Assembly: GCF_029893355.1 (NCBI RefSeq)
Contig: NZ_JARZAI010000006.1
Coordinates: 124,001 to 188,000, forward strand
Source of the DNA: Kitasatospora sp. MAA4
GTDB taxonomy: Bacteria; Actinomycetota; Actinomycetes; Streptomycetales; Streptomycetaceae
Length of the DNA: 64,000 nucleotides
Direction of reading: 5' to 3'
How positions within the stretch are numbered: position 1 is the stretch's first letter; each line of letters begins with the position of its first letter. The position numbers were made by a program, and so were the translations under genes. Under the pieces are notes generated by a model that saw nothing but the letters and a program-made list of their open reading frames with translations, was not told the DNA's origin and made no database searches. Shown in pieces: positions 42,221 through 51,510 of this stretch.

Positions 42221-44809
42221 GTGGACGAGTTCGATGCGCAGTACGAGGCATTCCGGCGCCTGATTAAGACTCAGACTCCCGAGCAGGCCCTTGGAACGAT
42301 CAAGCTCTTCGGGATGAGCGATGATCTCGCCAAACGCATCGCCGAGCGCCACCAGCGGGAGACCATCGAGATCCGGGAGAAGCGTCAGCCCGGTTCGGTC
42401 GTCCGCAACAATCGCGAGACCTGGTACGTCGGGCCGCAGGACGACGACCGGTGTTGGCCCGCCCTACAGGAGCTGTTGAGGAAGCAGCCGTCCTGGGACG
42501 ACGATGGCCTCCGGGACCTGGACGCGGCGTCCACCAAGGTGGTCTCGATGCTCGATCACCCCATGGAGAAGGACTTCTCCACTCGTGGACTCGTCGTCGG
42601 CTACGTCCAGTCCGGCAAGACCACCAACTTCACGGCTCTCATCGCCAAGGCCGCAGACGCCGGGTACAAGTTCTTCATCGTCCTCGCGGGCGTCCACAAC
42701 GGCCTCCGCCGGCAGACGCAGCTCCGGCTGGAACGTCAGCTCGTCGACCCGGTCATCGACCAATGGCACCCCCTCACGGGCCCGGACGGCGACTTCGAGC
42801 CCCCTGCCGGCAATCCGGCTGCCTTCTTCACCCACAAGAGCCAGCAGCACGTCCTCTGCGTGGTGAAGAAGAACGTGCCACGGCTCGTGAAGCTGAAGGA
42901 CTGGCTCGCGAAGGCCCCCGATTACCTGAAGAACTGTCCGACGCTCATCATCGACGACGAGGCAGACCAGGCCAGCATCGCCTCCAAGCGAACGAACCCG
43001 CTGATCCGAGAGATCATCGACCTGTTCCCCCGCGGTGGCTACATCGGCTACACCGCGACCCCGTTCGCAAACCTCCTCATCGACCCGACGGCCAAGGATC
43101 TCTATCCCCAGGACTTCGTCGTCAACTTGCCTAAGCCTCGCGGGCACTTCGGGACAGAGGTCCTCTTCGGCCGTGAACCACTCGATGGTGAGGATCCTGA
43201 GGACGTGCCGGACGGCTACGACATGATCCGCACGGTCCCAGAAGAAGAGATCCCGCTCGTCCGGCCCTGCCGCGACGAGATCGAGGACTTCACGCCAGAG
43301 ATCGACGGAGCCCTCCGGACCGCCGTCCTCTATTTCTGGTTGGCCACTGCCGCGCGCCGGGTACGCGGGCGCGGGGTCCCGCATTCCACGATGCTCGTCC
43401 ACACCAGTGTCAGCACCCTGGTTCACGAGAGCTTCAAGGGGCCGCTCGAGCGTTTCCGTTGCCGAACCTCTGAAATGATCAAGGTCTGCGACGATGCGCT
43501 CCTCAACGAGCTGCGTGAGCTGTGGGACTCGGAAACGGCTCGTGTACCTGGAACGGAACCGGACTTCGGGGAGGAGAAGGTGCTCTTCGAGGAGCTCCTC
43601 CCGAAATTGACCGGGGTCGTCGACGACTGCCGGATCATCCTGGACAACTCCAAGAGCGTCGAGCGTCTCGACTACGAGACCGGCCCGGTGGTGGCCATCG
43701 CGGTCGGAGGCAACACCCTCTCTCGTGGCCTCACACTTGAGGGCCTCGCAGTGAGCTACTTCGTACGTGGCGCCTCCACCTACGACACTCTGCTCCAGAT
43801 GGGGCGCTGGTTCGGTTTCCGTGACGGTTACGCTGACTTGCCCCGAATCTGGATGACCGACGAGCTACGCGACTGGTTCCGTCACATCGCCACCGTCGAG
43901 TCCGAGATGCGTCGTGACATCGACCTGTACATGGTCGAAGACAAGACGCCCTTGTCATTCGCCGTCCGGCTCCGCAACCACCCTTCACTTCGGATCACCG
44001 CAGCGGCCAAGATGCGGGACGCGGTCAAGGCCAGCGCCTCATACGGTGGCCAACGGATTCAGACCAGCTACTTCCGCACCCACGACGCAGACTGGCTGCG
44101 CGCCAACCAGGCTGCGGCGCGTGAACTCGTCGAGCGTGCCCTCCACGAGGCCGGCGCCCGCCACGAGGACCGCTCCGCAGAGGGCCGCCATGTGCTGCAC
44201 GACGTCCCCTACGACATGGTCCTGGACTTCCTCGGCAATTACCGCTTCCATGAAAAGTCGATGGAGTGCAACGCAGGCCTGATCCGCAGCTACGTCGAGC
44301 GGCGGGTAAAGGCCCACGGCGGAGGCGCCCTGAAGCGGTGGAACGTCGCGATCATCGGCACCCCGCTCAGCGGTTCCGCGGAGAGCAGCTACGAGTTCGC
44401 CTCAGGCATCGCGGTGGACCGCGTGTTCCGTGCGAAGCTCCCGAGCAGTCCCGAGGCCGCGAACATCAAGACCCTCATGAGCCGCCGGGACGCCGGTGTC
44501 GACCTCGATTTGAGCGCACTCGAAGAGGTCACCGAGGCTGCCCTCAAGAGGGCTCGTCAGGCGCAGTGTCCGGAAACCGGTCTGCTCACCCTCTACCCCA
44601 TCGATCGAGAGTCGCCCACTAGGCGTGAACGTCGTCAGCCGCTCGCCGCGGTCGACCACGTGATCGGCGTCGGTCTCGTCTTCCCATTGCCCCGAGGCGA
44701 GGACAGCGAGGTCGAGTGGTACAGCGCCAACCTGTCAGGCGTCGTCCTCGAGGAGGACGAGTTGGACAGTGACGAGTTGGCGATGCTGCTCGAGGACGAC
44801 GTCCGATGA
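42221..44809 (+). CDS. Z1 domain helicase-like ATPase
   Basis: An 862-residue protein with the Z1 domain found in predicted restriction systems. Superfamily-II-type motifs are visible: Walker A GYVQSGKTTNF (about residues 127-137), Walker B/DEAD LIIDDEADQAS (about 242-252), motif III YIGYTATPFANLL (about 274), then GGNTLSRGLTLEGLAVSYFVR and the arginine-finger motif LLQMGRWFGFRDGY. It probably uses ATP to move along or remodel DNA for a nuclease partner. I start at GTG 42221 (AAGGGGA just upstream); an in-frame GTG at 42200 would add 7 residues. It ends in an ATGA overlap with the next gene. Confidence 0.9.
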   Translation: MDEFDAQYEAFRRLIKTQTPEQALGTIKLFGMSDDLAKRIAERHQRETIEIREKRQPGSVVRNNRETWYVGPQDDDRCWPALQELLRKQPSWDDDGLRDLDAASTKVVSMLDHPMEKDFSTRGLVVGYVQSGKTTNFTALIAKAADAGYKFFIVLAGVHNGLRRQTQLRLERQLVDPVIDQWHPLTGPDGDFEPPAGNPAAFFTHKSQQHVLCVVKKNVPRLVKLKDWLAKAPDYLKNCPTLIIDDEADQASIASKRTNPLIREIIDLFPRGGYIGYTATPFANLLIDPTAKDLYPQDFVVNLPKPRGHFGTEVLFGREPLDGEDPEDVPDGYDMIRTVPEEEIPLVRPCRDEIEDFTPEIDGALRTAVLYFWLATAARRVRGRGVPHSTMLVHTSVSTLVHESFKGPLERFRCRTSEMIKVCDDALLNELRELWDSETARVPGTEPDFGEEKVLFEELLPKLTGVVDDCRIILDNSKSVERLDYETGPVVAIAVGGNTLSRGLTLEGLAVSYFVRGASTYDTLLQMGRWFGFRDGYADLPRIWMTDELRDWFRHIATVESEMRRDIDLYMVEDKTPLSFAVRLRNHPSLRITAAAKMRDAVKASASYGGQRIQTSYFRTHDADWLRANQAAARELVERALHEAGARHEDRSAEGRHVLHDVPYDMVLDFLGNYRFHEKSMECNAGLIRSYVERRVKAHGGGALKRWNVAIIGTPLSGSAESSYEFASGIAVDRVFRAKLPSSPEAANIKTLMSRRDAGVDLDLSALEEVTEAALKRARQAQCPETGLLTLYPIDRESPTRRERRQPLAAVDHVIGVGLVFPLPRGEDSEVEWYSANLSGVVLEEDELDSDELAMLLEDDVR

Positions 44810-45822
44810 GCACGGCGGATCTTCGCATAGTTCTGGACGATCACTGGCGCCGTCTTGAGGCCACTCCACTCTCAGAGGGGCAGGCCGTTCTGACTTCTGC
44901 GCTGCCGGTCCAGACTGCGCAAGGGCCGTTGTTGGCCGCAATGGACGGTACGGGTCTGCGGCACCTATTGGTTCCGCTGAAGTCACGACAGCGCGTCTCG
45001 GCGGGACTCGTCAGCGCATCCCTCCGGATCTCGGAACGTCCTCTGGAGGACGAGGAAAGCTACGGACGCTTCGCCGACGTAGCTTGCACGAGACGCGAAC
45101 TGGACGACGTCTTCACCGGGTTGTGTGGTGACGTCCTCGTGGCGTTGGAAGCCGACGGCGAACGCCCCTACCGCACCGCCCGAGCCGTAGTGGAGCGGTG
45201 GAAGCAGCTGTTCAGCAGTAGCCCCCGAGCCCTCACGACCGAGCAGGTCGTCGGCCTCTTCGGCGAACTCTTCGTCCTGACCCGGTTGCTGCAGGAGGAC
45301 CCCGGAGCGGTTCGCCATTGGGTCGGACCTAATGGCGAGCGCCACGACTTCACCGACGGCAAGCACGCGCTGGAAGTGAAGAGCAGCATCACGGTCTCCG
45401 AGCGCCGCGTCTTCCAGGTCCACGGTTTGGACCAACTGGAGGCCCCGGCAGGAGGAGACCTCCTTCTCGCCTGGCACCGCTTCGAGTCGCACCCGGGAGG
45501 AAGCACGCTCGGCGAACTCGTCGCCCGGGCCATGGAACTGTGTGACGACGAAGCCGCTCTGCTCTCTAAGCTCGCGTCCGTCGGATATCGGCTCTCGGAC
45601 GACGAGCATCGGAACGGGCCCCGTCTCTCCCTTGTCGAGGATCGCTGGTACTGCGTCGACGACAGGTTTCCACGGCTCACCACGGGCTCGGTGTTCAGCG
45701 GAGAGGTGCCGGCCGGGGTCCTCGACGTCCGGTACACGGTCGACCTGGCAGGTGCTCGTTCCGAGCCGTTGGACGCAGCCGTGGTGACCACCATGCTCCG
45801 GCTCTTGGGGGAAACGACGTGA
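44806..45822 (+). CDS. PD-(D/E)XK motif protein (DUF4420-like nuclease)
   Basis: A 338-residue predicted nuclease. The core is VVGLFGELFVLTRLL (Glu about 154), then GERHDFTDGKHALEVKSS, giving Asp about 181 and E-V-K about 190-192: the PD-(D/E)XK arrangement. It matches the DUF4420/PF14390 type that accompanies Z1 proteins in predicted restriction operons. It is encoded with 4-bp overlaps on both sides (Z1 gene before, second GHKL gene after), so these proteins are made together and probably form a complex. It is the most likely DNA-cleaving effector of the operon. Confidence 0.85.
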   Translation: MSTADLRIVLDDHWRRLEATPLSEGQAVLTSALPVQTAQGPLLAAMDGTGLRHLLVPLKSRQRVSAGLVSASLRISERPLEDEESYGRFADVACTRRELDDVFTGLCGDVLVALEADGERPYRTARAVVERWKQLFSSSPRALTTEQVVGLFGELFVLTRLLQEDPGAVRHWVGPNGERHDFTDGKHALEVKSSITVSERRVFQVHGLDQLEAPAGGDLLLAWHRFESHPGGSTLGELVARAMELCDDEAALLSKLASVGYRLSDDEHRNGPRLSLVEDRWYCVDDRFPRLTTGSVFSGEVPAGVLDVRYTVDLAGARSEPLDAAVVTTMLRLLGETT

Positions 45823-47708
45823 CCACATCGCCACGCTGGCTGTCGGAGTCGTACGGGCCGGGTGGCGGCGGTGCGGCCGAGGGCATCCTCAGGAATCTCG
45901 ACGCGACCGAGATGGACCCCGTCACGCTGCTGGTCCGAGAGTCGGCCCAGAACAGCTGGGACGCCCGTTGCGGCGACGTACCGGTCGACTATCGAATCGG
46001 GCTGCGTACGCTCGGACCGAGCGAGGCCCCGGTGTGGCGCGATCTGCTGTTGGAGAACGCTCCCACCGTCGAACACCTCCGTCTGCGAGCCTCCCTCGCC
46101 CGCCCGGTCATACGCGTCCTGACCGTCACGGACACCGGCACGAAGGGGCTTGGCGGCCCCACACGTGCCGACGTCGTCGCCGACGGCGACTCCAACTTCG
46201 TCTCCTTCGTCCGCAAAACTGGCAGTTCCCAAGACCTGGACAGCCGCGGCGGTACGTACGGCTACGGCAAGGTGGTCTTCCACCTCGTATCCGGGCCGCA
46301 CACCGTGCTCGTCCACACTCGCTGTCGGGTTGGCGACGGGTTCGAGACACGGCTCATCGGCTGGGCTGTTCACGAGAGTTACAGCACGGATACCGTCGAC
46401 GGCCCCAAGACCTTCACCGGCCGGCACTACTGGGGGCGTGTACAGGACGGCTACGTCGAACCTCTCGTGGGCGAGGAGGCCGACGAGATGGCGCGGAAGC
46501 TCGGCCTCAAGCCGTTCCCGGCCGACGGGACCGGCACCACCGTCGCCGTCGTCGACCCCGATTTCGGCGAGCGGGACGACAGCGAGGCGATGCAGTGGAT
46601 CGTCGACGCAATGGTCTGGAACCTCTGGCCCAAGATGCTTCCAGAGGGTGGAAGCTCCCCTATGCGCTTCTCCGTCACCCGCGACGGCGTGGAGATACCC
46701 GTCCCTCGGCCGTCGGAGGTACCTCACCTGCGGCCCTTTCTGTGGGCGCATGGAGAGATGGACAGAGTCATCGAGCACAAGACGATGGGACGGCCCCTCG
46801 GACGCATCGGCGTCCGCAAGTTCATCGCGCCTCCCGGCCCGCCACCGAGGGTCGCACAGGAGGCCGGCATCGGGGAGCGCCTGCACCATACCTGTCTCAT
46901 GCGTCCCGTCGACCTCGTCGTCCGATACCTCGAGGGCCCGCCCTTCTACGAAGAGCACGGCGGATACGCGGCGGTATTCCGAGCGGATCCGACGATGGAC
47001 CGGATCTTCGCGGCGACGGAGCCGGCCAGTCACGACAACTGGATGGTCGACAGGTTGAGCGGCGACGACCGCCGGCTCGCGAGACACGCCCTCAAAAAGA
47101 TCTCTGACGCGATGAAGGAGGCGTCAGGGCCCACGGCAGTTGTCAACAACGCCGGTGACGGTGTCTCGTTGGCCGGCATGAGCAAGCTCATGGCCGGACT
47201 CATGGCGGGAGCACCGGGGCAGGGCGGCTCGGCAGCCTTTCCCACTGGCCCTGACCCCACTGCCATTGGTCCCGCCAACTGGCAGAAAGCCAGCACCGAG
47301 GGGCAGGACAGCGGTGGGGCTGTCAGTGGGGGCCAGACACCCGGCACCGGACACCACGGCAGGCGGGGAGCGCGTCTGCGCTATCTGGAGGAACCCTTCC
47401 ACGACACCATCGACGGCAACGCGGTCCTCATCCAGCGGTTCGAACTCCTCGACGCAGGAGAGCAGGCGGTGCGGGGCCGGCTCGCCGTAGCGCTAAGCGA
47501 TGTTCTAGGTAGGGAAAGCGAGCCACCGATCGGTGCTTCCGTTCCCACGGTACTGGGGTGGCGCTCCGACACCGGAGACATCTCGAGATCCGAGGAGCTC
47601 CACGTGCCAGGAGGCGACGGGAGGATCTGGGCCCTCGTCGTCAAACCGGCTCCGGACACCGTCACTGAGATCGCTGTGAGCTCGGACCGGAAGGACGGGC
47701 CCACGTGA
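45819..47708 (+). CDS. Second GHKL-type ATPase of the restriction operon
   Basis: A 629-residue protein. The N-terminus shows a GHKL fold: N-box LVRESAQNSWDAR (Glu about 41, Asn about 45, Asp about 48), G1 VTDTGTKGLGG (about 103-113) and a Gly-rich lid GGTYGYGKVVFHL (about 144-156). It differs from the first GHKL protein of the island and has no visible nuclease motif. The middle and C-terminal parts are of unknown fold, with a Gly/Ser/Pro-rich linker near residues 455-525. The start GTG overlaps the preceding stop and the stop overlaps the next start, so it belongs to the same coupled operon. It probably acts as an ATP-controlled clamp or switch. Confidence 0.8.
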   Translation: MTTSPRWLSESYGPGGGGAAEGILRNLDATEMDPVTLLVRESAQNSWDARCGDVPVDYRIGLRTLGPSEAPVWRDLLLENAPTVEHLRLRASLARPVIRVLTVTDTGTKGLGGPTRADVVADGDSNFVSFVRKTGSSQDLDSRGGTYGYGKVVFHLVSGPHTVLVHTRCRVGDGFETRLIGWAVHESYSTDTVDGPKTFTGRHYWGRVQDGYVEPLVGEEADEMARKLGLKPFPADGTGTTVAVVDPDFGERDDSEAMQWIVDAMVWNLWPKMLPEGGSSPMRFSVTRDGVEIPVPRPSEVPHLRPFLWAHGEMDRVIEHKTMGRPLGRIGVRKFIAPPGPPPRVAQEAGIGERLHHTCLMRPVDLVVRYLEGPPFYEEHGGYAAVFRADPTMDRIFAATEPASHDNWMVDRLSGDDRRLARHALKKISDAMKEASGPTAVVNNAGDGVSLAGMSKLMAGLMAGAPGQGGSAAFPTGPDPTAIGPANWQKASTEGQDSGGAVSGGQTPGTGHHGRRGARLRYLEEPFHDTIDGNAVLIQRFELLDAGEQAVRGRLAVALSDVLGRESEPPIGASVPTVLGWRSDTGDISRSEELHVPGGDGRIWALVVKPAPDTVTEIAVSSDRKDGPT

Positions 47709-48607
47709 ACCGCCGCGCCTACCCATACCGCAGGCCACACCCGGACGCCGTCGCCACCGGCGGTTGGTTCCTCAGACAAGAAGATGGCGAAGGCGTCCCG
47801 CTCCCACCCTCGATAGTCGATTGGGACTACCAGCGAGACCTGGACTTCGAGTGCACCGTCGAAGTGGATCTGGACAAGGTCCGGGAGACGGCGGCGCTGC
47901 CCGTCGAGGCCGAACTCGCCCTCACAGTCGTCTGGAACTCGTCCGGCTCCGGGCTGCGCATGCTCGCCGCGGACAGGCCGTTGCAGGGGGTAGGGACCCG
48001 ATCGGTACACCTGGCCTTCACGGTCCTCGGACGGGACAGCGGCGGTGTTCTGTCCATCGACACCCAACTCGTCCTCCCCTCACGCCTGGACAACCCCGAC
48101 CCGACCGGCCCACGCCGCGCCGGGTCCGTCCTGTGGCACCGTGACGCCCAGGTGCGCCTCCAAGGTGACGCCTCACAGTTCCCAATGGCCGTCGTGGACT
48201 TCGGAAAGGCGGGTTATCCAGAGGACGCCCCTTGGTATCTGGACGTCGGGCCGAATCTCGAAGCCGCGACCATGGGTGCGGTGCTCCTGCTCGTCAACAG
48301 CAGGACCACCGTCGTACTGGACGCCATGCGCAAGGCTGAGAAAGCGAGACACGCGGAGAAACTGATCCACTCAGCGCTCCGTCAGGATGTCGTACGTCTC
48401 CTGATCGAGCACACGATCGCCAACGAGGACCTCGACGATGACTCGGTCTTCGAGACCGACGCCCTCGGCCACATGCTCCTCGGCGTCGTTCGCACTCATC
48501 TTCCCGGCATGACCTTGGCCTCCCTGCGAAGTATGCGGCGTAGTGACCCTTCGCTCTTGTCAGCCCGTGTCCAGAGTGCCGTCGGCCTCTTCGCGAAGGA
48601 GTCGTGA
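47705..48607 (+). CDS. Hypothetical protein of the restriction operon
   Basis: A 300-residue protein that I do not recognise. It starts GTG with NRRAYPYRRPHPDAVATGGW. A beta-rich N-terminal half (FECTVEVDLDKV, ELALTVVWNSSGSGLRML, VHLAFTVLG) is followed by a helical C-terminal half (AMRKAEKARHAEKLIHSALRQDVVRLLIEHT in two blocks). No catalytic motif is seen. 4-bp overlaps with both neighbours place it firmly in the Z1/GHKL operon, suggesting a structural or specificity role. Confidence 0.75.
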   Translation: MNRRAYPYRRPHPDAVATGGWFLRQEDGEGVPLPPSIVDWDYQRDLDFECTVEVDLDKVRETAALPVEAELALTVVWNSSGSGLRMLAADRPLQGVGTRSVHLAFTVLGRDSGGVLSIDTQLVLPSRLDNPDPTGPRRAGSVLWHRDAQVRLQGDASQFPMAVVDFGKAGYPEDAPWYLDVGPNLEAATMGAVLLLVNSRTTVVLDAMRKAEKARHAEKLIHSALRQDVVRLLIEHTIANEDLDDDSVFETDALGHMLLGVVRTHLPGMTLASLRSMRRSDPSLLSARVQSAVGLFAKES

Positions 48608-49377
48608 TGGTCTACCTCTTCCCTCGGCTTCTCACCGGAGCGGCCAAGGAACTGCGGGAGACGTTTCTGGGTCAGTCCCCACAGGAACTCCGGAGCCACG
48701 CCGAACTGTCACATACGGCGATGTTCTACGCCGCTACGGGCGGTGTCAGACTGCCTACCGCCCAGCTAAGGGACCTTCGCGCCACGATCGTCCAAGCGGC
48801 CGAGGCGAGGGGGTTCCCCGCTCCGCACAACCGCAAGCAAGCCGCCATGTTCGACATCGCCGCGGCCGAGATCCTCCATCGAGACTCAGGGATCATCCCG
48901 GCCGAGGCCGTCGCCGGCGACCTGTGGGCGTTCCTCTCGCTGGTGGCGATGCCCGACGTCGCCGCGTGGCGGTACACCGATCTCCACCGTGACCGTGTCC
49001 TGGGCACCGACGTTACCCGGCACGTATTCGGTCGTTTGTGGTGGCGAGCCCATCTCGTTCACGACAGTGAGGCCGAGCGCGAAGACCTGTACGCCGCCCT
49101 CTCCGTACTCGGCGAGTCAGCCTTCGACCAGATTTACGCCCGTCGGACTTCCATCGGCGGTAGCCCCCACCTGGTTCGCGGCATCCTCAGAGTCTGGCAA
49201 GCAATCGATGTGCCTCGAGACGAGGTGAGCGAGCGCGATTTCCTTCGCGACCTACTGAAGAGGGTTCTGAGGCTTCAAGCCTTCATTTCGTTCGACTCGC
49301 TCTCGTCCAATGACCTCGATGAGGAGCTCGGGGCTCTAGCCGACGAGTCGCTGCGAGCCATGACCCAGGGAGCCTGA
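48604..49377 (+). CDS. DUF6339-like protein, last gene of the restriction operon
   Basis: A 257-residue, mostly helical protein starting VYLFPRLLTGAAKELRETFLG. It resembles DUF6339 proteins, which recur at the end of Z1-type operons; that match is from memory. Conserved-looking blocks are AAAEILHRDSGIIPAEAVAGDLWAFLSLV in two adjoining stretches, and HVFGRLWWRAHLVHD. No enzymatic motif is visible. Start codons GTG 48604 or ATG 48607 overlap the previous stop. The operon ends here, and the next cluster converges on it. Confidence 0.78.
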   Translation: MMVYLFPRLLTGAAKELRETFLGQSPQELRSHAELSHTAMFYAATGGVRLPTAQLRDLRATIVQAAEARGFPAPHNRKQAAMFDIAAAEILHRDSGIIPAEAVAGDLWAFLSLVAMPDVAAWRYTDLHRDRVLGTDVTRHVFGRLWWRAHLVHDSEAEREDLYAALSVLGESAFDQIYARRTSIGGSPHLVRGILRVWQAIDVPRDEVSERDFLRDLLKRVLRLQAFISFDSLSSNDLDEELGALADESLRAMTQGA

Positions 49378-49495
49378 CGGGGCCATCGGCGCTGCCAGTC
49401 TCTACCAAACCCTGAGTTCCACAAACGAAAGCGGGGCACAGACAGAGGCGTCTGGGCTGTCCTAGGAGTGGACCGTGTCCGCTGGCACAAAGCTG

Positions 49496-50494
49496 TCAGG
49501 CCGTGCCTCGGCGGGGCAACTCTCGCTCTATCGCACGCGCGACCTCGGGCCAGGGCACGGCCATCGGCGAGGTGCCACTCCAGTAGCCGTGACTCTGACG
49601 CACCAAGGTACTTACTCCCATCGGTGCGGCCTCTGGCGGCACCGATGCGAGGATTCGGCGCAGCACGCCTCCAGCGCCGCGCGCCGCAGGAGCTACACCG
49701 CTGCCGATGAGGAGGGTGGCGGTTCGAACCGAGTCGAGTACGTCGGGTGGTGCGATGGTGCCCGCGAAGGTGCCGAAGATGAGCTCCCACCAGGGCCGGC
49801 GGGTGAGCGCCCAGGCGAGGCGTTCGAGTCCGGAGCCCAGGTCCACCCCCATGCAGGTGGGATCTGCGGCGTTCCAAAGCAGGACGATGTCCCCGATCGG
49901 CAGGTCAAGGTGACGGAAGTGCACGGTGAGACCGCAGACTTCGCGTCGCTGCCAGACGGCGTTGCGTCCGTGGATGGTGATGTGTCGTGCGTGGAGTCCG
50001 ACCCCGGAGAGCACCGTGAGCCACTGATCGAGAATTCCGGCGAACTCCGTTGGCCGAGTGACGGATTCGATGCGGGAGATGTTGACGAACGAGGTGAGGA
50101 AACCGTCTCGAAGGGATCCGGTGTGATCCCGCTCGCCGGTCAGTCTGACGACCGGCTGAGGAAGATATCCCCGACGGAACACGTACGGCTTGCCGTCCTT
50201 GAGGAGAGGATCGAGCGCCTGTACGGCGGAAATCGTCAGCTCGGTGTCCCGGCCCCAGCGCATGGGCAGTGGCCTGGCCCGGTCTACTCCGGCATCTCGG
50301 AAACCGTTCTCCAGTTTGTTCAGGAGGTGGGCCCAGGAGAATGGCCGAGTCGTGGGCCGGAACGGCGATCCGCGGTCTCGGTGGCGGATTTCGAAGTGGC
50401 CGTCGTCGCCGTGCTGGAACTCCCACTGCGAGCCGAGCCCGAGGCCGTCGCTCAGGAGATCCACTGGCCCCGACGATATGTCCGTGGTCAGCAC
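49496..50494 (-). CDS. Stand-alone alanyl-tRNA-synthetase-like core
   Basis: A 332-residue protein resembling only the class II catalytic/core part of alanyl-tRNA synthetase. The most diagnostic blocks are VDLGSGLERLAWAL (compare DTGMGLERLA of AlaRS) and SVRTATLLIGSGVAPAARGAGGVLRRIL (compare the AlaRS segment HIRAxxFxIxDGVxPSNEGRGYVLRRI). The editing domain, C-terminal domain and zinc HxxxH motifs of full AlaRS are absent. It could activate an amino acid or acylate a tRNA or small molecule. It is the last gene of the reverse-strand operon and its GTG start overlaps the glycosyltransferase stop by 7 bp. Confidence 0.7.
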   Translation of the reverse strand: MLTTDISSGPVDLLSDGLGLGSQWEFQHGDDGHFEIRHRDRGSPFRPTTRPFSWAHLLNKLENGFRDAGVDRARPLPMRWGRDTELTISAVQALDPLLKDGKPYVFRRGYLPQPVVRLTGERDHTGSLRDGFLTSFVNISRIESVTRPTEFAGILDQWLTVLSGVGLHARHITIHGRNAVWQRREVCGLTVHFRHLDLPIGDIVLLWNAADPTCMGVDLGSGLERLAWALTRRPWWELIFGTFAGTIAPPDVLDSVRTATLLIGSGVAPAARGAGGVLRRILASVPPEAAPMGVSTLVRQSHGYWSGTSPMAVPWPEVARAIERELPRRGTA

Positions 50495-51510
50495 GGCCTG
50501 GTCGCGAGAGCACGGAAGTGCCGCTCGGGGTCGAAGCGCTGGAGGCCGATGTCCTGCACGGTCGGCGCGTCCAGGTCCGTACAGAGTTCGATCGCCGTGG
50601 CCAGCGCCCCGGCCACGGCCTCGTCGTCGAGTTCAGGGTCCACCCGGGCGACGGCTCCGGTGGCCTCGCACAGTGCCGCCTCCGCGCAGGTCCCGTCTCG
50701 CCAGCAGAGCGCGGCGACTGGGGTGCCGGCGCGGAGGGATTCGCCGAACACCGCGGCGCCGGCCTCCACATACGTGCGCGAGCAGGTATAGACGTAGACC
50801 GCGGCTTCGGAGAACGCGGCGGTCTTGGCCACCCCGCCGAGTTCCCCGGCCCAGCTGACGTGTTCGGACGCGAAGAGCGCCTGGTGCCGCCGCATGTAGT
50901 CACCATCGAAGACCGGTCCGACGATGCGGATCCGCCGGCCGAGCAGCTGGGCCGCGCGCACCGCGAGGTGCGGGGCCTTCTCCTCATCGATCCGGCCGAG
51001 CCAGACGAGGTCTCGGCCGGGCACAGCAGGTGGTTCCGCTTCGCCGATACCGAGGTGGACGGCGTGCTCGATCATCGGGGCGTGGGATGCGTACAGCCCG
51101 GCCATCTCTGGTGAGTAGCAGTAGAGCCGGGAGCGCTTCGCGTCGAAGGCATCAATGGTGTGCCGGAAGACCGGCGAGTGCTGGAAGGTCGCGACATCAC
51201 AGTCGAGATCGGCCCAGACCCGGCGCCAGCCGGCATGCGACGGGTACTCGTGGCCGACGACAAGCAAGTCGTACCCGGTGGCACGGAGTTCGCGAGTCTG
51301 TCGGATGCCCGGCTGGAGGTCCTCAAGGCGGACCGGACGGGTGGTCCAGTTGTCGCCGAGGTCGGTCCTCCAGCCGGGGCCGAGGAGGTGTACGTCGGCG
51401 CCTGCGGCTCGGGCGCCTTCCGCTACCGCCCAGAGCCAGCGTTCGATCCCGCCGTAGCCGGCGGGCGGGAAGGTGTAGCTGCTGGGGAAGTCGCAGACTC
51501 CGACTAACAC
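50488..51510 (-). CDS. Family 4-type glycosyltransferase
   Basis: A 340-residue GT-B-fold glycosyltransferase. The acceptor-side Gly-rich loop is TFPPAGYGGIERWLWAVAEGA near residue 13. The donor domain begins DLVWLGRIDEEKAPHLAVRAAQLLG near 168. The nucleotide-sugar site is AAVFGESLRAGTPVAALCWRDG near 252, where the usual acidic EE pair is reduced to one Glu. The sugar donor and acceptor are unknown; the serS/kinase/phosphatase context argues for a soluble small molecule rather than cell wall. The GTG start abuts the stop of serS directly (TAAGTG), so translation is coupled. Confidence 0.85.
   Translation of the reverse strand: MLVGVCDFPSSYTFPPAGYGGIERWLWAVAEGARAAGADVHLLGPGWRTDLGDNWTTRPVRLEDLQPGIRQTRELRATGYDLLVVGHEYPSHAGWRRVWADLDCDVATFQHSPVFRHTIDAFDAKRSRLYCYSPEMAGLYASHAPMIEHAVHLGIGEAEPPAVPGRDLVWLGRIDEEKAPHLAVRAAQLLGRRIRIVGPVFDGDYMRRHQALFASEHVSWAGELGGVAKTAAFSEAAVYVYTCSRTYVEAGAAVFGESLRAGTPVAALCWRDGTCAEAALCEATGAVARVDPELDDEAVAGALATAIELCTDLDAPTVQDIGLQRFDPERHFRALATRPC

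Noticed and set aside
49475..51114. Forward frames across the glycosyltransferase and AlaRS-like genes
   Set aside because: The reverse frames are coupled end to end and show family motifs; the forward ones overlap them with no motif or ribosome site.
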